Source: Hofstenia miamia (lineage: Eukaryota; Xenacoelomorpha; Acoela). Taken from it: a stretch of DNA of 64,000 nt. Made by a program: the position numbers and the translations under genes. The stretch covers positions 4,582,954-4,646,953 of the forward strand of contig SCFE01000002.1 in NCBI GenBank assembly GCA_004352715.1, given 5' to 3'. Below, piece after piece: positions 26,809 through 37,725 of the stretch (its first letter is position 1; each line of letters opens with the position of its first letter). The notes under the pieces were generated by a model. It was given only the letters and a program-made list of their open reading frames with translations. It made no database searches and had not been told where the DNA came from.

Positions 26809-27395
26809 AGTTAAATTTTTATATTCTATTAATATTTACTGAAACAATAGTAGATTGACTTGGATTGTGAGAAACTGTATACTTCAAAACGGTTTTCACA
26901 ATGCACCCCCAGAATCTACTAGTGATCTAAATTGAGATTAAATATGAAATTTTCAAATTATAATATGAGATACATACTGATTATTTAAAATTTAATGGAA
27001 TCTTAATTATCAAAGATTACAAAAAAATATACTTTTTGGTAAAATCTTTTAAGTATCTCGATCTCAAATAGTAAATATTTTACAAAATATATAACATGTG
27101 TTTATGGTGGACACTTGTATTTGGATGACAATATAAGATATTATCATTGGCAATCTTAGTTATAAAATAAAACATAATTCTTCTAGTAGAAATATTTCAG
27201 AGTAAAAATATGAATAGTAGATCTCAAAATAGGTCATTAGGTTGCCTATATTTTTTAGAAGTTAATTAAGGGGATTTTATACATCAAAAATAAGTAAATG
27301 CTAACGTTGTGACTAATTAAGAAAACTAAAAAATCAATAAAAATGCACATTCGATGTTGCTATTGCGATAAATTTTTTCTATCATACAATGAAAG
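26809..27395. other. AT-rich non-coding stretch
   Basis: Nothing recognised. Confidence 0.55.
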
Positions 27396-27563
27396 ATGGA
27401 AGAAATAATTGATTTGAAGTCAATTGGACGAGGATCTCTTTATTCTGCAATTGATATTGAAAATATATTCAAATCGTCAAATGGTCCGTTAATAATGCGT
27501 GATCATGATCCTTGGATCAAATTTCTTCCACAAAGGAGCAAATGGCAGGGTGAAAAGTCATAA
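27396..27563 (+). CDS. Unrecognised 55-residue frame, possible exon or coding relic
   Basis: ATG to TAA gives 55 residues beginning MEEIIDLKSIGRG and ending PQRSKWQGEKS, with a middle part SSNGPLIMRDHDPWIKF. The amino-acid mix (Arg, Asp, Trp, Pro, Gly) is far from what AT-rich noise gives. An in-frame TGA lies just upstream, and CAATGAAAG before the ATG could equally be a splice acceptor. I recognise no domain. It may be an internal exon, a small gene or a transposon relic. The next 400 bases carry another open frame of mixed composition after an (AT)n tract. Confidence 0.3.
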   Translation: MEEIIDLKSIGRGSLYSAIDIENIFKSSNGPLIMRDHDPWIKFLPQRSKWQGEKS

Positions 27564-27714
27564 GTAAAATGAAGGTCAAGAAATGTGCGTCTTCCAGGAA
27601 ATGATTAAAGTGTAAAACCAAAAGATGGGGAAAATAATCTTTTACACAATGGTGTAAAGTCATATAAAATTTCAATATTGTCGAAGAACTGCTAGTAATG
27701 TTATTTATTTGCCA

Positions 27715-27716
<2 letters not shown>

Positions 27717-27759
<43 letters not shown>
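27717..27759. repeat. (AT)n microsatellite
   Basis: About 43 bases of pure AT. Confidence 0.96.
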
Positions 27760-27761
<2 letters not shown>

Positions 27762-27804
27762 GTGAGTGGATGATGAGGTATTATGACATTGACTACATTA
27801 TTTT

Positions 27805-27961
27805 CAGGTACAATAGCAATGTAGATATCAGATGGAAGAATGCACTTCAAAACCAAGCACATTCCGTGGTGAATGCCCCGTGTACCATATATTTTTCGCA
27901 TTATCACTCGCATTACCCTAATTTCACACTATATAGAAATGTTGAAGATTTTTTCTCATAA
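27805..27961 (+). other. Possible exon or coding relic of unknown family
   Basis: After a good acceptor-like TTATTTTCAG (ending near 27808), the frame YNSNVDIRWKNALQNQAH stays open to a stop at 27961. A GTGAATG that could act as a donor lies near 27870. It does not join in phase with the frame at 27396-27563 through any splice pair I could find, so a link is unproven. Confidence 0.2.
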
Positions 27962-28121
27962 TGATCTCAAAATGAACTTTTGCAAAAGTTGATGATAATT
28001 TTAAAAATAATAAACCTCTACTCAGGATATAAGCAAAATGTATTATATATAAAATGCGGCAAAAGATTTTGTAATGTAGCTGATAATCCTGGAAATATCA
28101 ATTCAGAGAAATGTAAGAATA

Positions 28122-28819
28122 CAGAGTATTTCAAAAGTCTTGGGAACATTACAAATGCGTATATCTCATGAACTATTCCAGGTAGAAAAATGAAACTGGT
28201 GCCATTTTAAAGAGTGTGTTGTCTTATCTTTCCAGATGAAGCAGTGATGGCGTTCTCTCAACAAAAAAAGGCATTTTGCGTCATCCAATTTGCAAAGACT
28301 GAATCGTGCACACGTGTACAGGGTGCATTTCGCAAGAAATTTGAAAAAGAGGCTCTGAACGGAAATCCGTTGTCAGATGGCATGCTAAATTTGTGAAAGA
28401 TGGGTGTTTGTGCCCAAGTAAGCGAACAGGTCGCCCTTCAACTTCAGAAGATGCATTTGAGCAAGTCCGAACAGCCTTTCAGCGAAGCCCCCGTAAATCA
28501 GTGGGAAGAAGCCAGCAGGGCACTTCAGCTTGCTCCAACAACTGTCTAGCGTATCTTTAGGAAACGCCTGCAAAAGGTACCTTACAAGCTAAAGGTGGGA
28601 ACCATTGACATCGAGATGCTGGAACACGTTTGGCAGGAAATGGACTAACGACTAGATGTCTACCGTGTGACAAATGGTGCTCATATTGAGCAACTCTGAA
28701 GATTCCCCACAAAACTTGAAACTTTAACCTTTCCAACGGCACCCATTTTATTTTTCAACTCCTAATAGTTTTTGAGTTATTAAAAATCGTTATGTTCCCA
28801 GGACTTTTGAAACACCCTG
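28122..28819 (+). mobile_element. Internally deleted Tc1/mariner-like element
   Basis: The left end CAGAGTATTTCAAAAGTCTT and the right end, read on the other strand as CAGGGTGTTTCAAAAGTCCT, match in 17 of 20 positions. Similarity continues through GGGAACAT. TA dinucleotides flank both ends (28120-28121 and 28820-28821), as expected for this superfamily. The element is 698 bp, about half the length of an autonomous copy. It contains the two ends of a transposase frame but not the DDE core, so it cannot mobilise itself. A related full-length copy elsewhere in the genome is expected. Confidence 0.9.
28247..28699 (+). pseudogene. Transposase relic: N-terminal helix-turn-helix fused to C-terminal tail
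   Basis: Begins MAFSQQKKAFCVIQFAKTES, a typical N-terminus of arthropod mariner-type transposases with a DUF4817-type helix-turn-helix. A one-base shift near 28368 is needed to continue as VVRWHAKFVKDGCLC, TGRPSTSED and FQRSPRKSV. A second shift near 28509 gives the RALQLAPTTV segment, followed by an in-frame TAG where tryptophan is usual. After VPYKLKV the sequence jumps directly to MLEHVWQEMD and VTNGAHIEQL, the last residues of the family. The DDE catalytic domain (about 170 residues) is absent. A TAA also breaks the tail. Confidence 0.9.
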
Positions 28820-28824
28820 TATAG

Positions 28825-28840
28825 TAGTTTTATAAAACTA
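28825..28840. repeat. 16-bp perfect palindrome
   Basis: TAGTTTTATAAAACTA sits three bases outside the right TA duplication of the mariner-like element. It is AT-rich, so chance is plausible. Confidence 0.6.
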
Positions 28841-28869
28841 GCATTTTGCATTATGTTTCGCTTAATTAA

Positions 28870-29021
28870 CCCTTTCAACCCGGATGGTACATATATTTAA
28901 CATCTTTTGTCCCTTATAATAGTAATCATCATTTTATAAAACAACTTTACATTATATGTTTTAGCCATCTAGAATCTAAAAATAATAATAATTACAGAAA
29001 AAAACTTTCGGGTTAAAAGGG
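28870..29021. mobile_element. 152-bp piggyBac-type miniature element (TTAA-flanked)
   Basis: The left end CCCTTTCAACCCGGATGG and the right end read inward as CCCTTTTAACCCGAAAG agree in 14 of the first 16 positions. TTAA precedes the left end (28866-28869). The right copy has decayed to TTAT (29022-29025). No coding capacity remains. It starts only 46 bp beyond the right target site of the Tc1/mariner-like element. Confidence 0.8.
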
Positions 29022-29025
29022 TTAT

Positions 29026-31352
29026 ATTTGTAAATAATGAAAAACAACTCAAACATTGAAGATTGTCCCTATGAATTCAAAACAATATGCACTTGAAAAT
29101 GTCGTTTTAAAAACGATAAGTTCAAATTTGTAGACATGAACTGAGCTTCACACTACATTAATTGTAGCTTTTAAGATAACACAATATGCTTGTTTTAATC
29201 AAATTAAAACGTCATCGTCATGCAACGCCATTAAATTTATCTCTATGGAGATTTGAAAGAGCAATAACCTTATAACTTATCATCATTTGATAAATTAGTG
29301 TTTCCAGTTAAAAAGTTACTACGTCTCATAGTTTTTGAAAATGGTTAATGAGTCCAATTAAAAAAAGATGCTGAAGAACTAGAATTGCGACCAAATTCTA
29401 CATGGCTTAAATACTACAGCAAAGCATTGTCTACTTTTCCTGATATAAGAAATTAAACTTTCTAAATCAGCAATGCAGGGATGTCGGTAATAAACGCTAC
29501 GCTTTGATCACATGTCAAAAACGTGGCCGCAACATGCTTTCTAAATGTAGTCAATACCCCTGTCGTATTTGCATTGATATAGTAACAATTGTACTATATG
29601 ACCTGTGTTATTTGATCTGAAAAACACATTTTCTTACAGTAACAACTGTTGTGCTCCTTGACAATGCTAAGCCTCACACAGCCTAGTCATTTCCCAAAAG
29701 CGTGTTTACACTGTGTATTTGAAGGCCCTTATTGAACTTAACACTGTTGCAAAAAACATTGACCAAAGCAATTAACAAATCGTTTAAGGAATCAGAGTAT
29801 GGAAATTAGATGTCAAATTTCATTATCATTAACAAGCTTGCTGTTCTTAACCGTCATATTTGATATATCTTTGTTTATAATACCATAAATGACAATACGT
29901 CTGGAAAACGCATGTGTAATATTTAGTACATAATAAATCACGAAATCAAGGATTTGAGTATTTAGTAATTGTAAATTTTATAGTATAATTTAACCCTGAA
30001 ATAAGTGATTATATTAAGAATATGACAATGGTTACGTAAATTTACACCATTGATGCGAATACCTATTTTGAATATTTCATTTTAAAGCATGCCTAGTAAA
30101 GTTTGAAGTTCAACTCAATAAAGGTAAAATTTTTTTGGGTAATTGTCCCTCCCAAAACTGGCTAACCACAGAACTCCAATTCAGTGACCTAGAAAAACGC
30201 AGTCAATACTTTTTCATAACTAATAAATTAATTAACATTATATTCGCTATTCATTTAACTAGAATTAAATTTCGAACACAGCCTTACAATTAAACCAAAT
30301 ATCTATCTTTGGACATCAACATGCCCAAAATACATTAAATTCTTAAATATGAATAAAACTATAAGATCACAAGCACATTCTAACCCTTTAATTTTAAAAT
30401 GCTCATAACTTGCGAAGCATTGAAAATACCAAATTTAAAATGGCTATTAAAGGTCAGATATAAATTATAAAACGCAAAACCCAGACTAAAGTAATAAAAA
30501 GTATTAATTTATCAATGATTAATACAATTTTTTAAGAATAGGAATCAAATGCCAATTTTTATATGAGACAAAAAATTTATTATTAACAAGCTCGATACAA
30601 TGTGTACATTTCTGATGCAGATGAATTAAATTCGCGTATAACGAGGAACTTCGCTTATATTATTATGAAATGATATTAATATTGGCATTTCCTAATGAAA
30701 ATATCAATATAGGGGAGCTCATTAATCAAATTATATAAAAAATTCACACTTGAGTTAGCGATTAAATGTTGTATTCCATTAGAGTGGTAGAGAATTACTC
30801 TCTACTCTTGCAGTCGGTTTAAAGTGATTGCACTGAGTAATTTTAGATTTAAAAACTTAAGAATCTCAGCAACCGCCGAGAGAAAATGGTTGTTTAATAG
30901 TCAAATTTCAAGAATAATTATGTTTTATCTCACTGGCCTTGGACACAAAATCTCATAACAGATTTTTGCTTTTACTTTACAAACAATTTCAAAAACTCCT
31001 AGAAATTTAAGGTAATTGCAAACAAGTGTTTTTGTAGGAACTAACAGTATGGTTAAATGGTAAACTTTTGGTTGTTGTAATACTGGATTATCACGAAGAT
31101 GTGGGATATGCATGAATTTATAAGCATTTTTAATATCTTGGTCACAGACATCACAAGGACAAGTCCAGGTAAACATTGACATTTCATGGAAATCAAGCAA
31201 TATTTGAATTTTGGCATTTTTAACAAAGAAAATTTAATTTTTTTAAATTTTAATTCATACTGCAAAAGTTAGTCACTTCGGATTTTAAAACACATATTGC
31301 ATTTTTTTAATCTGAAAAATAACAATAAAAATATTCTTAATACTAACTAAGA

Positions 31353-31389
<37 letters not shown>

Positions 31390-33760
31390 GATTAGCGAAA
31401 AAGAACATTAAATTAAACAAAGATCACTTTCAATAGTCATTAATGCCCTAAAATAACAATTTCAATAGACATCAAGAAGGATATCGATGATCCTAATCAT
31501 CATTTAAATGAAAGAAAATTTCTTAAAATGATGATGGAAAATACTAGAACATTACTAAGATCAAAACTATCACCTAAAGAATTATACACTAAGACCTTCA
31601 ACCCAGCAGGTATTCAATGAATAAATAAAGAGCAATTTTCAACATATTTATAGATATTTATGAACATATACATGTATATTAATTTTCTATTTAAATTTCT
31701 AAAAAACATTTTTACGAGAACAAAAACTTTTCATGAAAAAATATATAACCGACTTAGTTAGACCAAAATATTAGCAAGGTCTTTAGTACGAAATTTACAT
31801 GTATCAAAATCAACTGTCCTATATATATATAATATTTTCAAGATAATAGAGATGTTCAATTAAATGCTTTGTGTTTCATGATGATCACAACAAATAGAAA
31901 TACTGCTAGTTCTCAAATAACATTTCTAAGAAGTAAATGAAGCTTTTGATTGCTCCCTATCAAAATTTGACAATTACCCTTTGAAAATAGCTATCGATTT
32001 GCTAACACTAATTAACTCTACGCGAATACAAAGACTCCAGAAATTCAATAATTTTTAGTAGGTTAGTGGGTAAATTTCCAGATAACTTTCTTTATCGCAT
32101 GGAAGCTTGTGTGGTGCATTGCATTCAGATTATGTGCTAAACATCGATCATATATTGAATTAAAATAGGCCACTTTCCGCCAAAAATAAACTTTACAAAA
32201 AATGTGAAAAAATCGAGGTAAACATTTTATAATATTATAGTGAATGTGTGAAATACACTGCTTGCCAACATTTATTTTGACTTAGATTTGTAAGTGATAG
32301 TGACCCTCTAAACAAGGCCTGGAAATAATATTAAAACAGAGTAAATCAAACTAAAATATATCTTAAGACTCAGTTATAGTGCCTATAAAATTTAATATAT
32401 CGAAAGAAGAAGTGTTCGCAAGTGACAAGGCGAATGAAAACTAAATAATTATATTTTAATATTTAGCCTACACACTAAAATGCTTTGCCGAAGTATATGG
32501 TAATTAATTCTTTGCATTTGGTTTCGTCTTAAAATTCCAAAATTCTTCTAACTAACTAAATTAAAGCTGAACTCATTAATAAACAAATCATACGCCATAA
32601 AACTAATTCAATGGACACTTGTTTACTCTGTCATTAAAACTGGACACAAATCAAATCTTCAACAAGACTCGATGTTCAATTATTGAATCATGGAGCGCAA
32701 TTTGTGCGAAAGTTTGAAAATGTTTTGCTTGTAAACGTCAAGTTGAAGATTGTTTATGAATTTACACAAATTTATGAGTTTCGCAATACATGTTAAAGCA
32801 GACGTTATTTAATCAAATTTTAATGTTGACATTTACTCAATATTATTTGTTAACTAAAGTCGTGCCAAAGTCTAAATACTGAATTAATTTCACTATTTAG
32901 AGATTAAAGAATGCAATATATGGAAAATGAAAACCATCAAAATCAAATAAACATTACTTTAACTATTATTCTGGACAATCTATACCATGGCATTTATAGC
33001 TGTTTTAATAATTTATTAATAATTTAGTGAAGCACCCATACTCATCCTGATACTTAGAAACTACTACTGATATAAATATATCTAATAGTCTTTGAAATCG
33101 TAATGTCTTTGAACTTTCATCAATTTACATGGAATAGAATAATATTTTAGTAAAAATATCAATGTTTTGAGCAGTCATATTTGAAATGAATTGTTGTAAA
33201 AAATTAAAAATACTTTGTCAAACCAATAAAAAATCGCAAATTTGAACGCAAAATAAGATGTTACGCCATCTTGTGTCAATCTGACGGTTTAGCAAAAATA
33301 ATGTTGCATTATATTTTGATTCATCAAATTCTTTGTTAAAATTCAATAAGAGAAAATGGTGCTAAAATTATAATCAACTTGTATTGATTACCCTCAGTTT
33401 ATTTGAAAGATCATAAATTTTTTATTCCGTTTTTATACAATTGGAATAGATTTTTGAATTTCAATTCGGCTTTTCCTTTAATCAAAAATTTTCATTTCCA
33501 TTACTAAGTTTATTCATATCAAAAATAATAAATTATTAAATCATGCAAAGTTTCTTGTTACAAAGCTAGATATTTCTAAAAACATAATTTAAAATGAAAA
33601 TAAAGAATTTCACTGTGAATGAATACGAAAGACTAGGATGGCAATTACAAAGAATAACAACGTTAAAAATTGTATAAGACTTCAAAAGCTTAACTTTAAG
33701 CTATTTTATCATATTGTATATACTTACATTTCTGCTTCAATCTCATAGTATCCAGCATCT
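29026..33760. other. AT-rich non-coding stretch with (AT)n at 31357-31386
   Basis: No gene is supported. On the minus strand near 31100-31190 a short stretch reads MSMFTWTCPCDVCDQDI and then MHIPHLRDNP. The closely spaced cysteines look protein-like but fit no domain I can name; it could be a transposon relic. Otherwise the sequence is featureless. Confidence 0.45.
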
Positions 33761-33799
33761 TTTTAATAGCACGCCGAAAAAATTGTACTAAAAATTTGA

Positions 33800-34350
33800 C
33801 ACAGTGCACAAATAGACAACATTAAATATGTGAAAGCAATCAACGCTATTATTGAAAGATTTAAAGAGAAAAACTTATACATAAATTATATGAAAATAAA
33901 AGAAATTGTCATTATGTATCATAAAGTTAAGAATCAAAATTTATTAGAAGTTATGAAACATAGCATTACGGTGGATGGCAATCAAATTCAAAAAGTTTGG
34001 AATTATAAGTACCTGGGTGTAATCTTTGATAATAAAATACCCTGGCACGTACATGTAGTATACATTGTTAAAAACCTTATCATCTGATAAACAGTTTATC
34101 ATTCTTTGCAACATTTTCAAGTAATGTAAGAAAATGGTTGATTCTTAAAATGTATATTGCGCCTGTATACCTATATGGATCTGAAGTATTAGCTTATGGA
34201 TTGAGTGATAAACAAAAGAAATATCTCAGAAAGCCAATTAAATAACAGAGCAAAGTATCGAAAATAGATGGAAATATGTTGATTAAGTGAATTAATGATG
34301 AATTTAGACGAAAGTTTCAATCTGCTGTTAATAGAACACAGAACATAGAT
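33800..34350 (+). pseudogene. Non-LTR retrotransposon reverse transcriptase, 3' fragment
   Basis: A frame of 85 codons contains AINAIIERFKEKNLYINY and VWNYKYLGVIFDNKIPW, the conserved C-terminal palm/thumb region of jockey/CR1-like LINE reverse transcriptases. The usual form is NxxKTxxM followed by FKYLGVxFDxxLxW. A frameshift near 34110 is followed by KWLILKMYIAPVYLYGSEVL and LSDKQKKYLRKP, the family's downstream segment ending in a cysteine/lysine-rich connection. The upstream YADD box and endonuclease are missing, as expected for a 5'-truncated insertion. It is broken by stops and so not active. Confidence 0.82.
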
Positions 34351-34378
34351 CATCCACTCTATCAATAACTTAAAGCGA

Positions 34379-34401
34379 ATATATATATATATATATATAA
34401 T
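34379..34401. repeat. (AT)n tract following the LINE fragment
   Basis: AT repeat with TTATTTATTTATA beyond it. It could be the microsatellite tail that many arthropod LINEs end in, or an unrelated tract. Confidence 0.85.
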
Positions 34402-37089
34402 TTATTTATTTATATGAAACTTTATAATAAACTACTGCAACAATCCTTCTTTTACAAAATAATTGATTAATTCATCATTTTCAATAAAATTAACAAAAAC
34501 TTTATGATTTTTTGAAGTTCTCGACTTTTCAATAGGGTAAGTTTTATGATACATTGTGAATTGACAACAGATATAAAATTTCGGAATAAAAACTGTAGTT
34601 TCTTGTAAAAGCGCAAAAAGCTTAATCAACATTTTGAAAATATTGTTACAAAGTCCTACAGCAAGGAAACGGGTGGGCGAAGTTGCTTCAAATTTGGTCA
34701 GAGTAATTCTCAATCTATAAAAGTAAAAGCTAGGAAAACACAGACATATGCGGATTTTTAAAAGCTAAAATTTAAAAAGTTTACAGGGGAATGGAACCAA
34801 CCGCCACATCTGTAGCAAATATGGTCAAGTCACACTCAATTCACTATCAATTAAGAAAAAATTCATATTCTCCGAATTTCCTTAAGGTTAGTTCCAATGT
34901 AATTCATTATTGATTTCTTATCAGCATGAAAATATTAAATTACTTTACAATATCAACGGATATAATTTAAATGTTACATCCCCAAATAAAAAATAAAACT
35001 TAGCAATATTTGCATTGAATTTGAGATGAAATGTAACATTCCATTAAGTATCAATGATTACATAATAAAATCATGCATAGTTTATTGAAATGCAAGTATC
35101 ATTGTATGCAAAGCTAAAGAAACAGCCTATTCAAAAATAAAATTAATTTCTAGGCATATATATATATATATCGTTATGAATTTGAAATAAAATGTATCTT
35201 AAACGCCATCTATCGACTAGAAATTACAAATTTAAAAAGGTATGAAAAGAAAGTTTTATACCAATTAAAATACCAAAATCCAAACGAATAATTAGAAAAA
35301 ATTATTAAAAAAATTTCTCAATATGATCTGTTAGAAACCGCAAGTAGATTGCGTGTAGTTCTAATCTAATCATAGATTTGACATTGATTATATGATAAAT
35401 TTGTAGTTAAATTGGCTAAATATTTTTAATATTCTTGTTTATTCGAATATCTAATCAAAAATGAATTTTTTTGTAGTAGCAAACTTATCTTAAACATATA
35501 AAAGAGTTATATTATTTGTCGATATGTTTATAAAACCCTTATATTTAGGCAAAACCCAACGGCAGCGTAATAAAGTAAGACTCACTAAAAAAATAATTGT
35601 AGAGATTAATTAGATTCATGCACTTTGGCAATTATTTTTAAACAAGATTTTATGCGTCATTTGTTTATAAGAAAGTTATTCATTCGTATTGAGGCAATTG
35701 AAAATCCATACGGCAGTATTTGCGTTGATTGTATTGCCTAACGTACACTATTTAATATCAATTGCTAAGGTCTTTCTCTATTGATTTTTGAGTTATTCAC
35801 TGCGTCAGTTTCAGGCGTTCCCAAAAGTAAAAATTAATTAAATCTGTCGGAAAAAATAAGAACATTTACGTTCCAATTATCGGCGAAAAAGCAAAACTTA
35901 CACACTTGGAGCTTAATTATTCGAGTGAAATCATTGAACTATTATTTTTAAAAGAGAGCTTTCACCTTTGCGAGCAAGCAATTCAAAGTTCACATCAAAC
36001 TATAATTTAATTCAATATATAAACATCATCCTCGGACCAAATTTCAGACAAAATTTTGGAATACAGTTTTAAAGACAAACTCAAACAATCCACAAATACT
36101 AAATTCTATACAAGCCTAAAGGTTACTCATTAAATGTTTTTATAATTTTCAATTGCTTTTCTATTGCAGTTGTAGTTGATTTAATATATCAAAGAAATTA
36201 GCAGCAAAAAACGCTTCAAAAATAATTTTAAGGTCTACTTCTAACCCTATCCCTCCAGTTTTAAAAAAATTAAGTAAAACCCAAAACATCTACTAATTAA
36301 CCTTAACGTACATAGGAATTCTTAAACTTTTTATGGTGCATTGTAAGAAAGTTAAAAACTTGAAACCCACGTGCTAATAAAAATATCCACAAAATCTGAA
36401 TGCACTACAAAATAAAGAAGCGTATCCGCTTTCATTTCCGTTCCGGCCTCTGACTTTGCATACATCACGACTGAACATTAGGAATTCAGAGAATTTAAAA
36501 CATTTTTTAAAAATGGGAATTTCAATGAAAAATAGTCAATCTTTTCAAGTATTTCAGTCATAGTATTACACCTTAGTACAAGTTTTCAACACTACATTCA
36601 AACAGGTTCACTATTAAATGTGTCCATGACTCAGGATTTCTAAGAAAATTGCTTGAAAATGTGGAAAAGGACATAAAGAGTTTTAGGTTTAATAGATATA
36701 AACTGAATGCAACTATGTTCTTTTTGTCAACGTATCATAATCTGAAATGCAAAAGCTCTTACATTGCAAACAATTCTTGAACATACACCAGCTACTCATT
36801 TATTTGTAAGTTTCTAATCCCGTACTTGAGATTGAAATTTCACTTCCTAGTGTAAAATACTTTAAAAATTAATTTTTGAAAGCAAATAACACCTATTATA
36901 TGCAACAGGGTTCAAAACTGTATTTATGAAAATGGGTTTTAAAAATAATTTTGAATTAAGAATCGGATAATTTTAATTGGAAAGCTCTTACTCGATAATA
37001 ATAATGCACATCAGCATGTAGACGGTGCCCGCGGCTAGTATCTGTACCAGCCTAAGCTGTCTATATCTATTTAATAGAGCATATCGTTC
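34402..37089. other. AT-rich non-coding stretch with short (AT)n at 35157-35171
   Basis: No gene is supported. Small GC-richer words near 36421-36470 and 37023-37050 have no assigned role. Confidence 0.5.
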
Positions 37090-37093
37090 TTAA

Positions 37094-37721
37094 CCTTTTC
37101 GACCCTGAAACGTTTTAAAATGTCCACTCTTCCTTTCTGAAACGTTTTAAAACACCATCATAAAAATGCAGCGAATTTGTCAATAAATAATCACTGGAAT
37201 TCTTGGACAGACTTTCTGAAAGCATGGGAAGGTTTCGGGATTAGTCATTGGTATTTCAAAGAACCGGAGTACGACCCCTTCCAGTATCTGTAGCCCATTT
37301 TCCTGAATTGATTCCGCCCAAACAACTCAGATGCAGGAATTGTGCTACCAACCAAATTAGAAAAATACTAGGTATCAATGTTCGGGATGCAGTGATACTG
37401 CTTTGTGTATTGGATGTTTCAAAGACAACGACTTATAATAGATAGCGATTATTCAATCGATGCATGTTTTGATGAAAGCCTACAATTCATTCTTTCCAAG
37501 TTCTGAATAAATTCACAAGAATTTGTTTTCTTTAGCATTTAATTTTGGTCCACGTAACAGTAGATATTGAAAATAAAAAATAATCAATTAAATTATAGCA
37601 ATGAAAAACAAGTTTACAACACGTTTCCCTGATGAAATTTAGAAGATTCAAAATTTGAATTTTTATTAGTATTTGATGGGAATTCCCAGGCATGCTATTT
37701 TCAGTGATGGCCTCGAAAGGA
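37094..37721 (+). mobile_element. piggyBac-like element remnant (TTAA-flanked, 628 bp)
   Basis: TTAA (37090-37093) is followed by CCTTTTCGACCC. The proposed right end reads inward as TCCTTTCGAGGCC next to TTAA (37722-37725). The ends share CCTTT-CGA with mismatches, so the right boundary is less certain than the left. Just inside the left end, CTGAAACGTTTTAAAA occurs twice (37105-37120 and 37137-37152), each with an AAACGTTT palindrome. The interior carries the zinc-binding C-terminus of a piggyBac transposase, which supports the assignment. Confidence 0.65.
37245..37436 (+). pseudogene. piggyBac transposase C-terminal cysteine-rich domain, frameshifted
   Basis: The frame reads PLPVSVAHFPELIPP and then LRCRNCATNQIRK. 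After one frameshift near 37367 it continues TRYQCSGCSDTALCIGCFKD and stops at 37436. The spacing C-x2-C, C-x2-C, C-x2-C matches the zinc-binding domain at the end of PGBD-type transposases. The catalytic DDD domain is absent, so this is the 3' end of an internally deleted copy. Confidence 0.8.
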
Positions 37722-37725
37722 TTAA

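Noticed and set aside
31100-31200. WTCPCDVCDQDI as a zinc-finger exon
   Set aside because: Spacing fits no known finger, there are no flanking splice sites, and the frame soon turns low-complexity.
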